DNA from: Stomorhina lunata
Lineage: Eukaryota > Arthropoda > Insecta > Diptera > Rhiniidae
Reading direction: 5' to 3'
DNA: 64,000 bases
NCBI GenBank assembly: GCA_933228675.1
Contig: OW121740.1
Span: 159,026,486 to 159,090,485 of the forward strand
Translations under genes and position numbers: made by a program
In this document: in pieces, positions 1 through 14,976 of the stretch
How the letters are laid out: every line of letters begins with the position of its first letter
Position numbering within the stretch: position 1 is the first letter of the stretch
Notes under the pieces: model-generated
Told to the model about the DNA's origin: nothing
The model's input: only the letters and a program-made list of their open reading frames with translations
Databases searched by the model: none

Positions 1-419
1 GTTATCAGCAGTTTTTTTAAATTACCTAAAGTCTTGTATATATATTTTAAAATTTATATACAGACTTTTAATTTGACTTTTAATTTGAAATCGCTGGGTA
101 GTTTTATGTAGGTACAAACATATTTGTTTGTGTATGTAAGTATTTTTGTAATTTGTATATTAAATGCAATCATCATCAGTAATTTACTGTTACGAATTTG
201 TAACAGGAAACATTTTTCTCACACTTATACAATAAATAACTGCTATTTTTACTACAAGAAAAAACACATTTAAACATTTGCTTATAATATAAAAAGTGTC
301 ACTTTAATACAGTCTGTAGTATAATTAGATGGACCAATTTTTAAGTTTTAATTTCCGCAAGGAAAGTGTTTTTTGAGAAAATTGTTTTCTTTTTAGTTTT
401 AGAGACAAAATTAACAAAA
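1..419. other. AT-rich intronic sequence, no gene seen
   Basis: Non-repetitive AT-rich DNA downstream of Ace coding exon 6, within the intron that continues off the left edge. No reading frame resembling the AChE C-terminus was found on the minus strand. Confidence 0.6.
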
Positions 420-3190
420 ATCTTCCTATTAAAATATGAAATTTAGGGAAAAAAAATTCTATTAAAATATGAAATTTTGAAAAAATTCTTATAAAAATAT
501 GAAATTTTTGAAAAACTTCCTATAAAATTATGACATTTTTGAAACATTTTCTATAAAAATATCAAATATTTGAAAAATTTCTTTCAAGAATAAAAAAAAA
601 TTTAAAGATTTTCTATACAAATAGGAAATTATTGAAAAATTTCCTATAAAATTTGGAAATTTAAAAAAAAATTTAATTTCCTATAAAAATAGGAAATTTT
701 TGAAAAATTTCCTATAAAAATAGGAAATTTTTGAAAAATTTCCTATAAAAATAGGAAAATTTTGAAAAATTTCCTATAAAAATAAGAAATTTTTGAAAAA
801 TTTCCTATAAAAATAGGAAATTTTTGAAAAATTTCCTATAAAAATAGGAAATTTTTGAAAAATTTCCTATAAAAATAGGAAATTTTTGAAAAATTTCCTA
901 TAAAAATAGGAAATTTTTGAAAAATTTCCTATAAAAATAGGAAATTTTTGAAAAATTTCCTATAAAAATAGGAAATTTTTGAAAAATTTCCTATAAAAAT
1001 AGGAAATTTTTGAAAAATTTCCTATAAAAATAGGAAATTTTTGAAAAATTTCCTATAAAAATAGGAAATTTTTGAAAAATTTCCTATAAAAATAGGAAAT
1101 TTTTGAAAAATTTTTCTAAAAATAGGAAATTTTTGAAAAATTTCCTATAAAAATAGGAAATTTTTGAAAAATTTTCTATAAAAATAGGAAATTTTTGAAA
1201 AATTTCTTATAAAACTAGGAAATTTTTGAAAAATTTCCTATAAAAATAGGAAATTTTTGAAAAATTTCCTATAAAAATAGGAAATTTTTGAAAAATTTCC
1301 TATAAAAATAGGAAATTTTTGAAAAATTTCCTATAAAAATAGGAAAATTTTCAAAAATTTCCTATAAAAATAGGAAATTTTTGAAAATTTTCGTATAAAA
1401 ATAGGAAATTTTTGAAAAATTTCCTATAAAAATAGGAAATTTTTGAAAAAATTACTATAAAAATAGGAAAATTTTTTAAAATTTCCTATTAGATTAGGAA
1501 ATTTTTGAAAAATTTCCTATAAAAATAGGAAATTTTTGAAAAATTTCCTATAAAAATAGGAAATTTTTGAAAAATTTCCTATAAAAATAGGAAATTTTTG
1601 AAAAATTTCCTATAAAAATAGGAAATTTTTGAAAAATTTCCTATAAAAATAGGAAATTTTTGAAAAATTTCCTATAAAAATAGGAAATTTTTGAAAAATT
1701 TCCTATAAAAATAGGAAATTTTTGAAAAATTTCCTATAAAAATAGGAAATTTTTGAAAAATTTCCTATAAAAATAGGAAATTTTTGAAAAATTTCCTATA
1801 AAAATAGGAAATTTTTGAAAAATTTCCTATAAAAATAGGAAATTTTTGAAAAATTTCCTATAAAAATAGGAAATTTTTGAAAAATTTCCTATAAAAATAG
1901 GAAATTTTTGAAAAATTTCCTATAAAAATAGGAAATTTTTGAAAAATTTCCTATAAAAATAGGAAATTTTTGAAAAATTTCCTATAAAAATAGGAAATTT
2001 TTGAAAAATTTCCTATAAAAATAGGAAATTTTTGAAAAATTTCCTATAAAAATAGGAAATTTTTGAAAAATTTCCTATAAAAATAGGAAATTTTTGAAAA
2101 ATTTCCTATAAAAATAGGAAATTTTTGAAAAATTTCCTATAAAAATAGGAAATTTTTGAAAAATTTCCTATAAAAATAGGAAATTTTTGAAAAATTTCCT
2201 ATAAAAATAGGAAATTTTTGAAAAATTTCCTATAAAAATAGGAAATTTTTGAAAAATTTCCTATAAAAATAGGAAATTTTTGAAAAATTTCCTATAAAAA
2301 TAGAAAATTTTTGAAAAATTTCCTATAAAAATAGGAAATTTTTGAAAAATTTCCTATAAAAATAGGAAATTTTTGAAAAATTTCCTATAAAAATAAGAAA
2401 TTTTTGAAAAATTTCCTATAAAAATAGGAAATTTTTGAAAAATTTTCTATAAAAATAGGAAATTTTTGAAAAATTTCCTATAAAAATAGGAAATTTTTGA
2501 AAAATTTCCTATAAAAAAAGGAAATTTTTGAAAAATTTCCTATAAAATAGGAAATTTTTGAAAAATTTTCTATAAAAATAGGAAATTTTTAAAAAATTTC
2601 TAATAAAACTAGGAAATTTTTGAAAATTTTCGTATAAAAATAGGAAATTTTTGAAAAATTTCCTATAAAAATAGGAAATTTTTGAAAAATTTACTATAAA
2701 AATAGAAAAATTTTTTAAAATTTCCTATTAGATTAGGAAATTTTTGAAAAATTTCTTATAAAACTAGGAAATTTTTGAAAAATTTCCTATAAAAATAGGA
2801 TATTTTTGAAAAATTTCCTATAAAAATAGGAAATTTTTCAAAAATTTCCTATAAAAATAGGAAATTTTTGAAAATTTTCGTATAAAAATAGGAAATTTTT
2901 GAAAAATTTCCTATAAAAATAGGAAATTTTAAAAAAATTTCCTATAAAAATAGAAAAATTTTTTAAAATTTCCTATTAGATTAGGAAATTTTTGAAAAAT
3001 TTCCTATAAAAATAGGAAATTTTTGAAAAATTTCCTATAAAAATAGGAAAATTTTGAAAAATTTCCTATAAAAATAGGAAAATTTTGAAACATTTCCTAC
3101 AAAAATAGGAAATTTTTGAACATTTTTCTATAAAAATATGAAACTTTGGAAAATTTTCCTATAAAAATATGTAATTTTCATATAAAAACA
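420..3190. repeat. 31-bp satellite array, palindromic monomer
   Basis: About 80-85 head-to-tail copies of a 31-bp unit. Each unit is an odd palindrome (ATAGGAAATTTTT, central G, AAAAATTTCCTAT) followed by an AAAA spacer. Copies at 1,500-2,500 are nearly identical. Edges are degenerate: at 420-600 and 3,100-3,190 the units drift to ATATGAAATTTTTG forms. Local variant blocks (CCTATTAGATTAGG at about 1,485, 2,727 and 2,968) recur together with the same neighbours, which shows segmental duplication within the array. The array lies in the intron downstream of Ace exon 6. Confidence 0.97.
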
Positions 3191-4351
<1,161 letters not shown>

Positions 4352-5755
4352 ATTTGCCTAAAGGATGACATTTCTGTAGAAAAGTTGACGATAGGAATAC
4401 ATTTCTATAGAAAAGTTGACGATAGGAAGACATTCCTATAGAAAAGTTGACGATAGGAAGATATTTCTATAGAAAAGTTGACGATAGGAAGACATTTCTA
4501 TAGAAAAGTTGACGATAGGAAGACATTTCTATAGAAAAGTTGACGATAGGAAGACATTTCTATAGAAAAGTTGACGATAGGAAGACATTTCTATAGAAAA
4601 GTTGACGATACGAAGACATTTCTATAGAAAAGTTGACGATAGGAAGACATTTCTATAGAAAAGTTGACGATAGGAAGACATTTCTATAGAAAAGTTGACA
4701 ATAGAAAGACATTTCTATAGAAAAGTTGACGATAGGAAGACATTTCTATAGAAAAGTTGACGATAGGAAGACATTTCTACAGAAACGTTGACGATAGGTA
4801 GACATTTCTATAGAAAAGTGGACGATAGGAATACATTTCTATAGAAAAGTTGACGATAGGAATACATTTCTATAGAAAAGTTGACGATAGAAAGACATTC
4901 CTATAGAAAAGTTGACGATAGGAAGATATTTCTATAGAAAAGTTGACGATAGGAAGACATTTCTATAGAAAAGTTGACGATAGGAAGACATTTCTATAGA
5001 AAAGTTGACGATAGGAAGACATTTCTATAGAAAAGTTGACGATAGGAAGACATTTCTATAGAAAAATTGACGATAGGAAGACATTTCTATAGAAAAGTTG
5101 ACGATAGGAAGACATTTCTATAGAAAAGTTGACGATAGGAAGACATTCCTATAGAAAAGTTGACGATAGAAAGATATTTCTATAGAAAAGTTGACGATAG
5201 GAAGACATTTCTATAGAAAAGTTGACGATAGGAAGACATTTCTATAGAAAAGTTGACGATAGAAAGACATTTCTATAGAAAAGTTGACGATAGGAAGACA
5301 TTTCTATAGAAAAGTTGACGATAGGAAGACATTTCTACAGAAAAGTTGACGATAGGTAGACATTTCTATAGAAAAGTGGACGATAGGAAGAAATTTCTAT
5401 AGAAAAGTTGACGATAGAAAGACATTTCTATAGAAAAGTTGACGATAGGAAGACATTTATATAGAAAAGTTGACGATAGGAAGACATTTCTATAAAAAAG
5501 TTGACGATGGGAAGACATTTCTATAAAAAAGTTGACGACGGGAAGACATTTCTATTGAAAAGTTTACGATAGGAAGACATTTCTATAGAAAAGTTGACGA
5601 TAGGAAGACATTTCTATAGAAAAGTTGACGATAGGAAGACATTTCTATAAAAAAGTTGACGGTGGGAAGACATTTCTATTGAATAGTTTACGATAGGAAG
5701 ACATTTCTATAGAAAAGTTTACGATAGGAAGACATTTCTATAGAAAAGTTGACCA
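4352..5755. repeat. 31-bp satellite array with GTTGACGATAGGAAGACA
   Basis: About 45 tandem copies of a 31-bp unit: GTTGACGATAGGAAGACA followed by TTTCTATAGAAAA. The TTTCTATAGAAA part is a 12-bp perfect palindrome shared with other arrays in the window. Variants (ATAGAAAG, CTACAG, GTGGAC) recur in the same order along the array, indicating block duplication. It is the same family as 9,376-11,655. Confidence 0.96.
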
Positions 5756-5794
5756 ATCCAATTAAATCCAATTAAAATCAAAATTTTTTCAAAT

Positions 5795-7632
5795 TTTCAA
5801 GGAAAATTTTTGAAAAATTTCCTATAAAAATAGAAAATTTTTGAAAAATTTACTACAAAAATAAAAAAGTTTTAAAAAATTTCCTTTACAAATAGAAAAT
5901 TAAAAAAAAAATCTAAAAAATAGACTCTTTTTGTAAAATTTCCTATAAAAATGGAAAATTTTTGATAAATGTCCTAAAATAGAAAATTTTGAAAAATTTG
6001 CTATAAAAATAGAAAATTTTTGAAAAATTTCCTATAAAAATAGAAAATTTTTGAAAAATTTCCTATAAAAATAGAAAATTTTTGAAAAATTTCCTATAAA
6101 AATAGAAAATTTTTGAAATATTTCCTATAAAAATAGAAAATTTTTGAAAAATTTCCTATAAAAATAGAAAATTTTTGAAAAATTTCCTATAAAAATAGAA
6201 AATTTTTGAAAAATTTCCTATAAAAATAGAAAATTTTTGAAAAATTTGATATAAAAATAGAAAATTTTTGAAAAATTTCCTATAAAAATAGAAAACTTTT
6301 GAAAAATTTCCTATAAAAATAGGAAGTTTTTGAAAAATTTCCTATAAAAATAGAAAATTTTTGAAAAATTTCCTATAAAAATAGAAAATTTTTGAAAAAT
6401 TTTCTATAAAAATAGAAAATTTTTGAAAAATTTTCTATACAAATAGAAAATTTTTGAAAAATTTCATATAAAAATAGAAAATTTTTGAAAAATTTTCTAT
6501 AAAAATAGAAAATTTTTGAAAAATTTTCTATAAAAATAGAAAATTTTTGAAAAATTTTCTATAAAAATAGAAAATTTTTGAAAAATTTTCTATAAAAATA
6601 GAAAATTTTTGAAAAATTTTGTATAAAAATAAAAAATTTTTGAAAAATTTTGTATAAAAATAAAAAATTTTTGAAAAATTTTCTATAAAAATAGAAAATT
6701 TTTGAAAAATTTTCTATAAAAATAGAAAATTTTTGAAAAATTTTCTATAAAAATAGAAAATTTTTAAAAAAATTTTCTATAAAAATAGAAAATTTTTAAA
6801 AAAATTTTCTATAAAAATAGAAAATTTTTGAAAAATTTTGTATAAAAATAGAAAATTTTTGAAAAATTTTGTATAAAAATAGAAAATTTTTGAAAAATTT
6901 TCTATAAAAATAGAAAATTTTTGAAAAATTTTCTATAAAAATAGAAAATTTTTGAAAAATTTTCTATAAAAATAGAAAATTTTTAAAAAAAATTTTCTAT
7001 AAAAATAGAAAATTTTTGAAAAATTTTCTATAAAAATAGAAAATTTTTGAAAAATTTTCTATAAAAATAGAAAATTTTTGAAAAATTTTCTATAAAAGTA
7101 GAAAATTTTTGAAAAATTTTCTATAAAAATAGAAAATTTTTGAAAAATTTTCTATAAAAATGGAAAATTTTTGAAAAATTTTCTATAAAAATAGAAAATT
7201 TTTGAAAAATTTTCTATAAAAATAGAAAATTTTTGAAAAATTTTCTATAAAAATAGAAAATTTTTGAAAAATTTTCTATAAAAATAGAAAATTTTTGAAA
7301 AATTTTCTATAAAAATAGAAAATTTTTGAAAAATTTTCTATAAAAATAGAAAATTTTTGAAAAATTTTCTATAAAAATAGAAAATTTTTGAAAAATTTTC
7401 TATAAAAAAAGAAAATTTTTGAAAAATTTTCTATAAAAAAAGAAAATTTTTGAAAAATTTTCTATAAAAATAGAAAATTTTTGAAAAATTTTCCATAAAA
7501 ATAGAATATTTTTGAAAAATTTCCTATAAGAATAGAAAATTTTTGAAAAATTTCCTATAAGAATAGAAAATTTTTGAAAAATTTCCTATAAAAATAGAAA
7601 ATTTTTGAAAAATTTCCTATAAAAATAGAATT
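5795..7632. repeat. 31-bp satellite array, TAGAAAATTTTTG variant
   Basis: About 59 copies of a 31-bp unit, ATAGAAAATTTTTG then AAAAATTTTCTAT plus an A-rich spacer. It is the GG-to-GA sibling of the palindromic unit at 420-3,190. Units at both ends retain the CCTAT form and central units the TCTAT form, so palindromic symmetry is kept in both. It follows the unrelated 31-bp array at 4,352-5,755 after about 40 bp. Confidence 0.96.
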
Positions 7633-9375
7633 TTTTTAAATATAGAGAATTCAACAAAAAATTCTTTTAAAAATAGTGTTGCGTACTTTTAGGATGTATA
7701 AATATATAAGTTAGTTCTAGTTCTATGAGTAATGCCACATACTAAGTCAGGATTAAGAGTTAGTTAGATTGATTAAAAAGACTTCTTATACGAAATTTTT
7801 CTGTTAGAAACTCTTTCTTTAGTAAAAAAGTTTTGCCAGTACTAGAGGGCAACAAAAATTTTATACCAATTTAAATTTGAAGGTAAATACTTTACAATTC
7901 GTTAACAATTAATTATGATAATGGCATTTTTTCATATTATTCTGCATTTTTTATATGAACAAATTATTAAACTTTTTTTCGCCTGATCTTATTATTAAAA
8001 ATTATTTGCCTTTTATTCAAATTAATTGAACTATTTAAACAATTTATGAAAATACAAAAAACCCGGCAATTATTTAGCCATAATCATTGTTGTAAAACAG
8101 CAAATCTAAATTTACATATTTATCTATAACATGCAATTATTTTAATACTTATTATTAAATAAATAAAAAAATAGTACATATTTATGCAATTTACTAAATT
8201 GTATTGTATAATTATTGCTTTAGACATGGTTTTTATGGCAAAGAATGGTATTTTAAAAAATTAAAAAATACTATTTAATATAAAATTTTTCTATCTGTTT
8301 AACACATTCTTTAAATTTTTTTGCATATGACAAGATTTAATTGTGTTGGTTTTTTTTATTTTTTTATAGTATGTATTTGTGTATACAAATATTTGCAATC
8401 ATTTCATTACTTTCACCATAAATCTGTTGTTTAATTCATTTATTTAATTAAAATATTTTTAAAGAAAAAACATTTTAACAATAGAAAATGGATTTAATTT
8501 TATTATATAAACTATAAAATTTTAACTAAATTTTAGTAAAAAATTTTAAATAGTTTCTACAACATTTACAAAAGGTAATTTTTTGGGAAACACATTTATG
8601 AGATATTTTTAAAAATTCTTCAAATAGAATTATAGATTTCTTTCATTCAAATCATTGGCTTTGCTTTATCTTTTTATTCCCCCCCAAAAAGGAAGTATTT
8701 TCATACAAATATTTACTGCCTACTTGCAGGCGCTAATATATTCCGACATCTTTATCAGCTCGCAAATTTCTGTCAAACAAAATGTTGCAAATTAATCCAA
8801 ACGAACGACAACGCAAACAACTCAATTATAAAATGCCAATAACGACTCATGTATCATCATCAACGTCATTCTAAATTGAAATACAATTCTCTTTATAGTT
8901 ATTCGATTCCTGTTTTTATATTTATTTGCAAAAAAGAGGAAGTTTTTTTCTCCCCCTGTAGTCCTTTTACTCATTCTGTCACCATTATTTCCTTTTTTTT
9001 TTTTTTTTTTTGTAATAAGGGCATATGTGTATAAATATGTGTGCAATAGTTAATGTATGTATGTATAAGTAAATAAAAGAATTGTAAAATATAAAATCAC
9101 ATGAGAATTTTATTTTTTTATATTTTTATTTTTCATTTACGAGTTAAAAAAAATATTTTTATATTTCGATAAAAATTAAGTGTCAGAGACGGAAGCAATA
9201 AATTTATACGGCAACAAGATAAAGAGGAAACTATAAAAAACTGCACAAAAAAAAACCAACTAGTCTGATTTATCGGGTTAAACTCAATTCATTTAATGAT
9301 ATTGTCATTTGCATAGAATATTTAAATATTTCCTAAAAATTATTTTTAAATATCAAGTAGTAAACTTTTAATGAC
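7633..9375. other. Intronic sequence without recognised genes
   Basis: Ordinary AT-rich intronic DNA between two satellite arrays. It contains a C run (8,680), a long T run (8,992-9,011) and otherwise unique sequence. Short open frames on both strands here overlap each other and show no protein-like composition. Confidence 0.5.
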
Positions 9376-11655
9376 AAAAATTGAAAAATTTCTATAGAAA
9401 ACGAAAAGAAAAATTGACATTTCTATGAAAAGCTGAAAAAGGACAATATTTCCATAGAAAAGTTTAAGTCAGGACAATTTTTCTATAGAAAAGTTGACGA
9501 TAGGACAACATTTCTATAGAAAATTTCACGATAGGACAACATTTCTATAAAAAAGTTGACGATAGGAAGACATTTCTGTAGAAAAGTTGACGATAGGAAG
9601 ACATTTCTAGAGAAAAGTTGACGATAGAAAGATATTTCTAGAGAAAAGTTGACGATAGGAAGACATTTCTAGAGAAAAGTTGACGATAGGAAGACATTTC
9701 TATAGAAAAGTTGACGATAGGAAGACATTTCTGTAGAAAAGTTGACGATAGGAAGACATTTCTACAGAAAAGTTGACGATAGGAAGACATTTCTACAGAA
9801 AAGTTGACGATAGGAAGACATTTCTGTAGAAAAGTTGACGATAGGAAAACATTTCTAGAGAAAAGTTGACGATAGAAAGATATTTCTAGAGAAAAGTTGA
9901 CGATAGGAAGACATTTCTATAAAAAAGTTGACGATAGGAAGACATTTCTATAGAAAAGTTGACGATAGGAAGACATTTCTACCGAAAAGTTGACGATAGG
10001 AAGACATTTCTGTAGAAAAGTTGACGATAGGAAAACATTTCTAGAGAAAAGTTGACGATAGAAAGATATTTCTAGAGAAAAGTTGACGATAGGAAGACAT
10101 TTCTATAAAAAAGTTGACGATAGGAAGACATTTCTATAGAAAAGTTGACGATAGGAAGACACATCTATAGGAAAGTTGACGATAGGAAGACATTTCTATA
10201 GAAAAGTTGACGATAGGAAGACATTTCTATAGAAAAGTTGACGATAGGAAGACATTTCTATAGAAAAGTTGACGATAGGAAGACTTTTCTATAGAAAAGT
10301 TGACGATAGGAAGACATTTCTATAGAAAAGTTGACAATAGGAAGACATTTCTATAGAAAAGTTGACGATAGGAAGACATTTCTATAGAAATGTTGACGAT
10401 AGGAAGACATTTCTATAGAAAACTTGACGATAGGAAGACATTTCTATAGAAAAGTTGACGATAGGAAGACATTTCTATAGAAAAGTTGACGATAGGAAGA
10501 CATTTCTATAGAAAAGTTGACGATAGGAAGACATTTCTATAGAAAAGTTGACGATAGGAAGACATTTCTATAGAAAAGTTGACGATAGGAAGACATTTCT
10601 ACAGAAAAGTTGACGATAGGAAGACATTTCCATAGAAAAGTTGACGATATGAAGACATTTCTATAGAAAAGTTGACGATAGGAAGACATTTCTATCGAAA
10701 AGTTGACGATAGGAAGACATTTCTATAGAAAAGTTGACGATAGGAAGACACATCTATAGAAAAGTTGATGATAGGAAGACATTTCTATAGAAAAGTTGAC
10801 GATAGGAAGACATTTCTATAGAAAAGTTGACGATAGAAAGGCATTCCTATAGAAAAGTTGACTATAGGAAGACATTTTTATAGAAAAGTTGACGATAGGA
10901 AGACATTTCTATAGAAAAGTTGACGATAGGAAGACATTTCTATACAAAAGTTGACGATAGGAAGACATTTCTATAGAAAAGTTGACGATAGGAAGACATT
11001 TCTATAGAAAAGTTGACGATAGAAAGGCATTCCTATAGAAAAGTTGACTATAGGAAGACATTTTTATAGAAAAGTTGACGATAGGAAGACATTTCTATAG
11101 AAAAGTTGACGATAGAAAGGCATTCCTATAGAAAAGTGTACTATAGGAAGACATTTTTATAGAAAAGTTGACGATAGGAAGACATTTCTATAGAAAAGTT
11201 GACGATAGGAAGACATTTCTATAGAAAAGTTGACGATAGGAAGACATTTCTATAGAAAAGTTGACGATAGGAAGACATTTCTATAGAAAAGTTGACGATA
11301 GGAAGACATATCTATAGAAAAGCTGACGATAGGAAGACATTTCTATAAAAAAGTTGATGATAGTTGGCGATAGGAAGACTTTTCTTTAGAAAAGTTGACG
11401 ATAGGAAGATTTTTCTATAGAAAAGTTGTCGATAGGAAGATTTTTCTATAGAAAGGTTGTCGATAGGAAAATTTTTCTATAGAAAAGTTTTCGATAGGAA
11501 GATTTTTCTATAGAAAAGTTGTCGATAGGAGGACTAGTCTTAAGAAAAGTTGACAATAGGAAAACTTTTCTTTAGAAAAGACAATAGAAAGACTTTTCTT
11601 AGGAAAAGTTGACAATAGGAAGACTTTTCTTCAGAAAAGTTTATAATAGGAACCC
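9376..11655. repeat. 31-bp satellite array, second block of the GTTGACGATAGGAAGACA family
   Basis: About 73 copies of the same 31-bp unit as 4,352-5,755. Short runs with CTAGAG or CTACAG in place of CTATAG, and with GGCATTCCTATAG (about 10,840, 11,025, 11,117), are repeated as blocks. Toward 11,350-11,650 the unit degrades to GATTTTTCTATAGAAAAGTTGTCGATAGGA and then fades out. Confidence 0.96.
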
Positions 11656-12606
<951 letters not shown>

Positions 12607-12662
12607 TTATATAATTAAGTAAAATAATGTTATCATTAGGGAAGGAAAGAATAATGTAAATA

Positions 12663-13392
12663 CACTCAGAATATTATGTAAGTAAAATTAACTTAAAATG
12701 TAATTTGAAATGAATGAATATTCATTTAAAAACCGGTCAACTGATTTTTCATTCAAATTCAATAAATATTTCATTTCAATTTAACTGACAAATATTTAAA
12801 CTACATTTTCAGTTTTAAAAACGGAATATTCAGTTGTTTTCAAAAAAATTACTGACAAAAATGTAAACTACATTTTTAGTATAAAAAACGGAAATTTTCA
12901 TTTATTTTTAAAAAATTGAATGGTAAAAAACTACGTAAAATTTCCATAAAACGGACAATTATCATTTGTTTTTGTAATTAACGTAATATAAAAGACTAAA
13001 CCATAAAAAGGTTATATCCTTTAAGGCATCAAAAAACCAAACAGACAAAACAAAGTTTGTTGTTTGCTTAGGCCATACCCCGTGATAGGCGGCCAGTATT
13101 ATAAAAAGTTTCTTCAGTAAGCAAACCTAAGATACTTAAGGAAAAACAATAATTAAACAAATACGAATTATATTTGATACAATAATTGAAAAAATATATA
13201 AAAACTAAACAACTGATATTTTCAAATGTTACGGATTTTCAGTATTTTTTTGTAGGTTGTTTTTTAAACAAATGTATAAATATGTTAAAAATCAATTTTC
13301 ATGTAAATTTAAATGAATATTCATTTGAAAACAACATAACCGAAAATTTCCTAAACAACATACAATCAGTTACTGTAATAATTTCCTGAGTG
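12663..13392. mobile_element. Probable MITE, CACTCAG termini, TA target duplication
   Basis: The left end CACTCAGAATATTAT and the right end (read inverted) CACTCAGGAAATTATTA form imperfect terminal inverted repeats. Both ends are flanked by TA, as in Tc1/mariner-type insertion. Subterminal segments around 12,710 and 13,310 share AATGAATATTCATTT in inverted order. There is no transposase, so the element is non-autonomous. An open frame inside (13,186-13,389) lacks protein character. It lies in the 18.6-kb Ace intron, 69 bp from exon 5. Confidence 0.5.
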
Positions 13393-13770
13393 TAATAATG
13401 ATTTTACGAGTATGTACTAATATGTATTAAAATAAATGTTGTTTTTGTTACTTTTATAAATTAAATTTTCTTATTACTTTTTTCTGTTTACGTATGAGTA
13501 TTTTTTAACTCATGTTGAATTTCATATTACGTATACGTCACATATGTTAAATTATGGAGGAATATAGAAAATAGAATCCAGTACCTGGTTGACCGAGCCT
13601 TGCTCGGAGCTTTATGATAAGCATTTTGAGCTAATTTGAAAGTTTTTATATATTTTATTTTATAAAGTTAATTTTGAATTATTTTATTTATTTTGTCCGA
13701 CCAACACATAGTTTGCATAGTTTACAGTTTAACTCATTTTAATAATTTTGGAAATTGGTCATACCAACAG

Positions 13771-14400
13771 AAACCTCCGTCGACTCATGCGCAACAACTT
13801 TGCTAAAGATTATAGTCTGATCAAATGCACAGTTTATGATTTATTTCATTTTAAGTAGTTTTCAGTGGCGCCACCTGAAGTTGTTCAGGTGGCGCCAACT
13901 AAGAAACCTTCGTTTGCTTATGCGTAACAACTTTGCTTATGATTATAACATGATCAAATGCACAGTTTACGATTTAATTCACTTTGAGTAATTTTCTGTG
14001 GCGCCACCTGTCATACGTTGCTCATTCCAATTCATAAACCTTCGTCGGCTTATCCGCAACAACTTTGCTGAAGATTATAGCATGATTAAATGTACAGCTT
14101 ACGATTAAATTGACTTTGAGTAAATTTCAGTAGCGCCACCTGTCGAAATTTCTTCATACCAACTAAGAAACCTTCGTCGGCTCATGTGCCACAACTTTGC
14201 TAAAGATTGTAGCATGATCAAATGTACAGTTTACGATTTAATTAATGTTTAGTAATTTTCAGTGACGCCATCTATCGGAAATTAGTCTTATCAACTTTAA
14301 AACCTTCGCCGGCATATCCGCAACATCTTCGCTAAAGAGCATAATATGATCAAATGCACAGTTTACTATTCTATAAAGAACATACATACAGACAAACATT
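13771..14400. repeat. 132-bp tandem units in left foldback arm
   Basis: Units begin AAACCTTCGTCGGCTCATG-like at 13,771, 13,903, 14,036, 14,168 and 14,300. Each carries ACAACTTTGCTAAAGATTAT, GATCAAATGCACAGTTTACG and a GTGGCGCCACCTG box. Divergence among units is modest. The inverted counterparts occupy about 16,580-17,240. Confidence 0.85.
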
Positions 14401-14815
14401 CATTTGTTTAAAAGGTATAACATTACTAATTTTTTCCCCTTTTTATCCCCTAATTTCAAAAAAGTTCCATATGCATATTTGGTACTTCTGTGGTACCAAT
14501 TGAATTCGGTACATTTTAATAAAACGTAGTTCCTATTCATATTACTTTTTGAGATGTTAAGTTATCATTTTATCCCTTTTTTACCCATTTTGACCCCAAA
14601 ATCAAAAAAGCACCAAATACGTGTTTAAAGTTTCTTTCACATCTATTGATTGCAGTACAAAGTTTCTTTCTATATTCCTTAGTTTAAAATATAAGAGTAA
14701 ATATAAGAGTGGGTTAAAAAGGTACCAAAAAAAACTATTTTCACCCTTTTTTACCCCTTTATCTAACATAGTTTCAAAAAAGTACCAAACACCTGTCCGT
14801 TTATTTTCATAGCTG

Positions 14816-14820
<5 letters not shown>

Positions 14821-14870
<50 letters not shown>
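14821..14870. repeat. TA microsatellite, left foldback arm
   Basis: Twenty-five TA dinucleotides. A similar tract at about 15,933-15,979 sits at the matching inner end of the right arm. Confidence 0.98.
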
Positions 14871-14874
<4 letters not shown>

Positions 14875-14976
14875 CAATTATTGCTCGTTTAAGAATATAA
14901 GATAAACATTTTTTCTTAACATAAAATATACAACTTTTTAATAAATTTCTAATTCTCTTAAGAAGTCTTAAGAATT

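Noticed and set aside
4352..5755. Possible CRISPR array (regular 31-bp direct repeats)
   Set aside because: Repeats are directly contiguous without unique spacers, no cas genes occur, and the host is a eukaryote.
14602..14877. 91-residue frame in the left foldback arm and related frames at 14,621-14,812 and 16,186-16,371
   Set aside because: They occur on both strands of the inverted arms, include the TA microsatellite (Tyr-Ile repeats) and lack transposase features.
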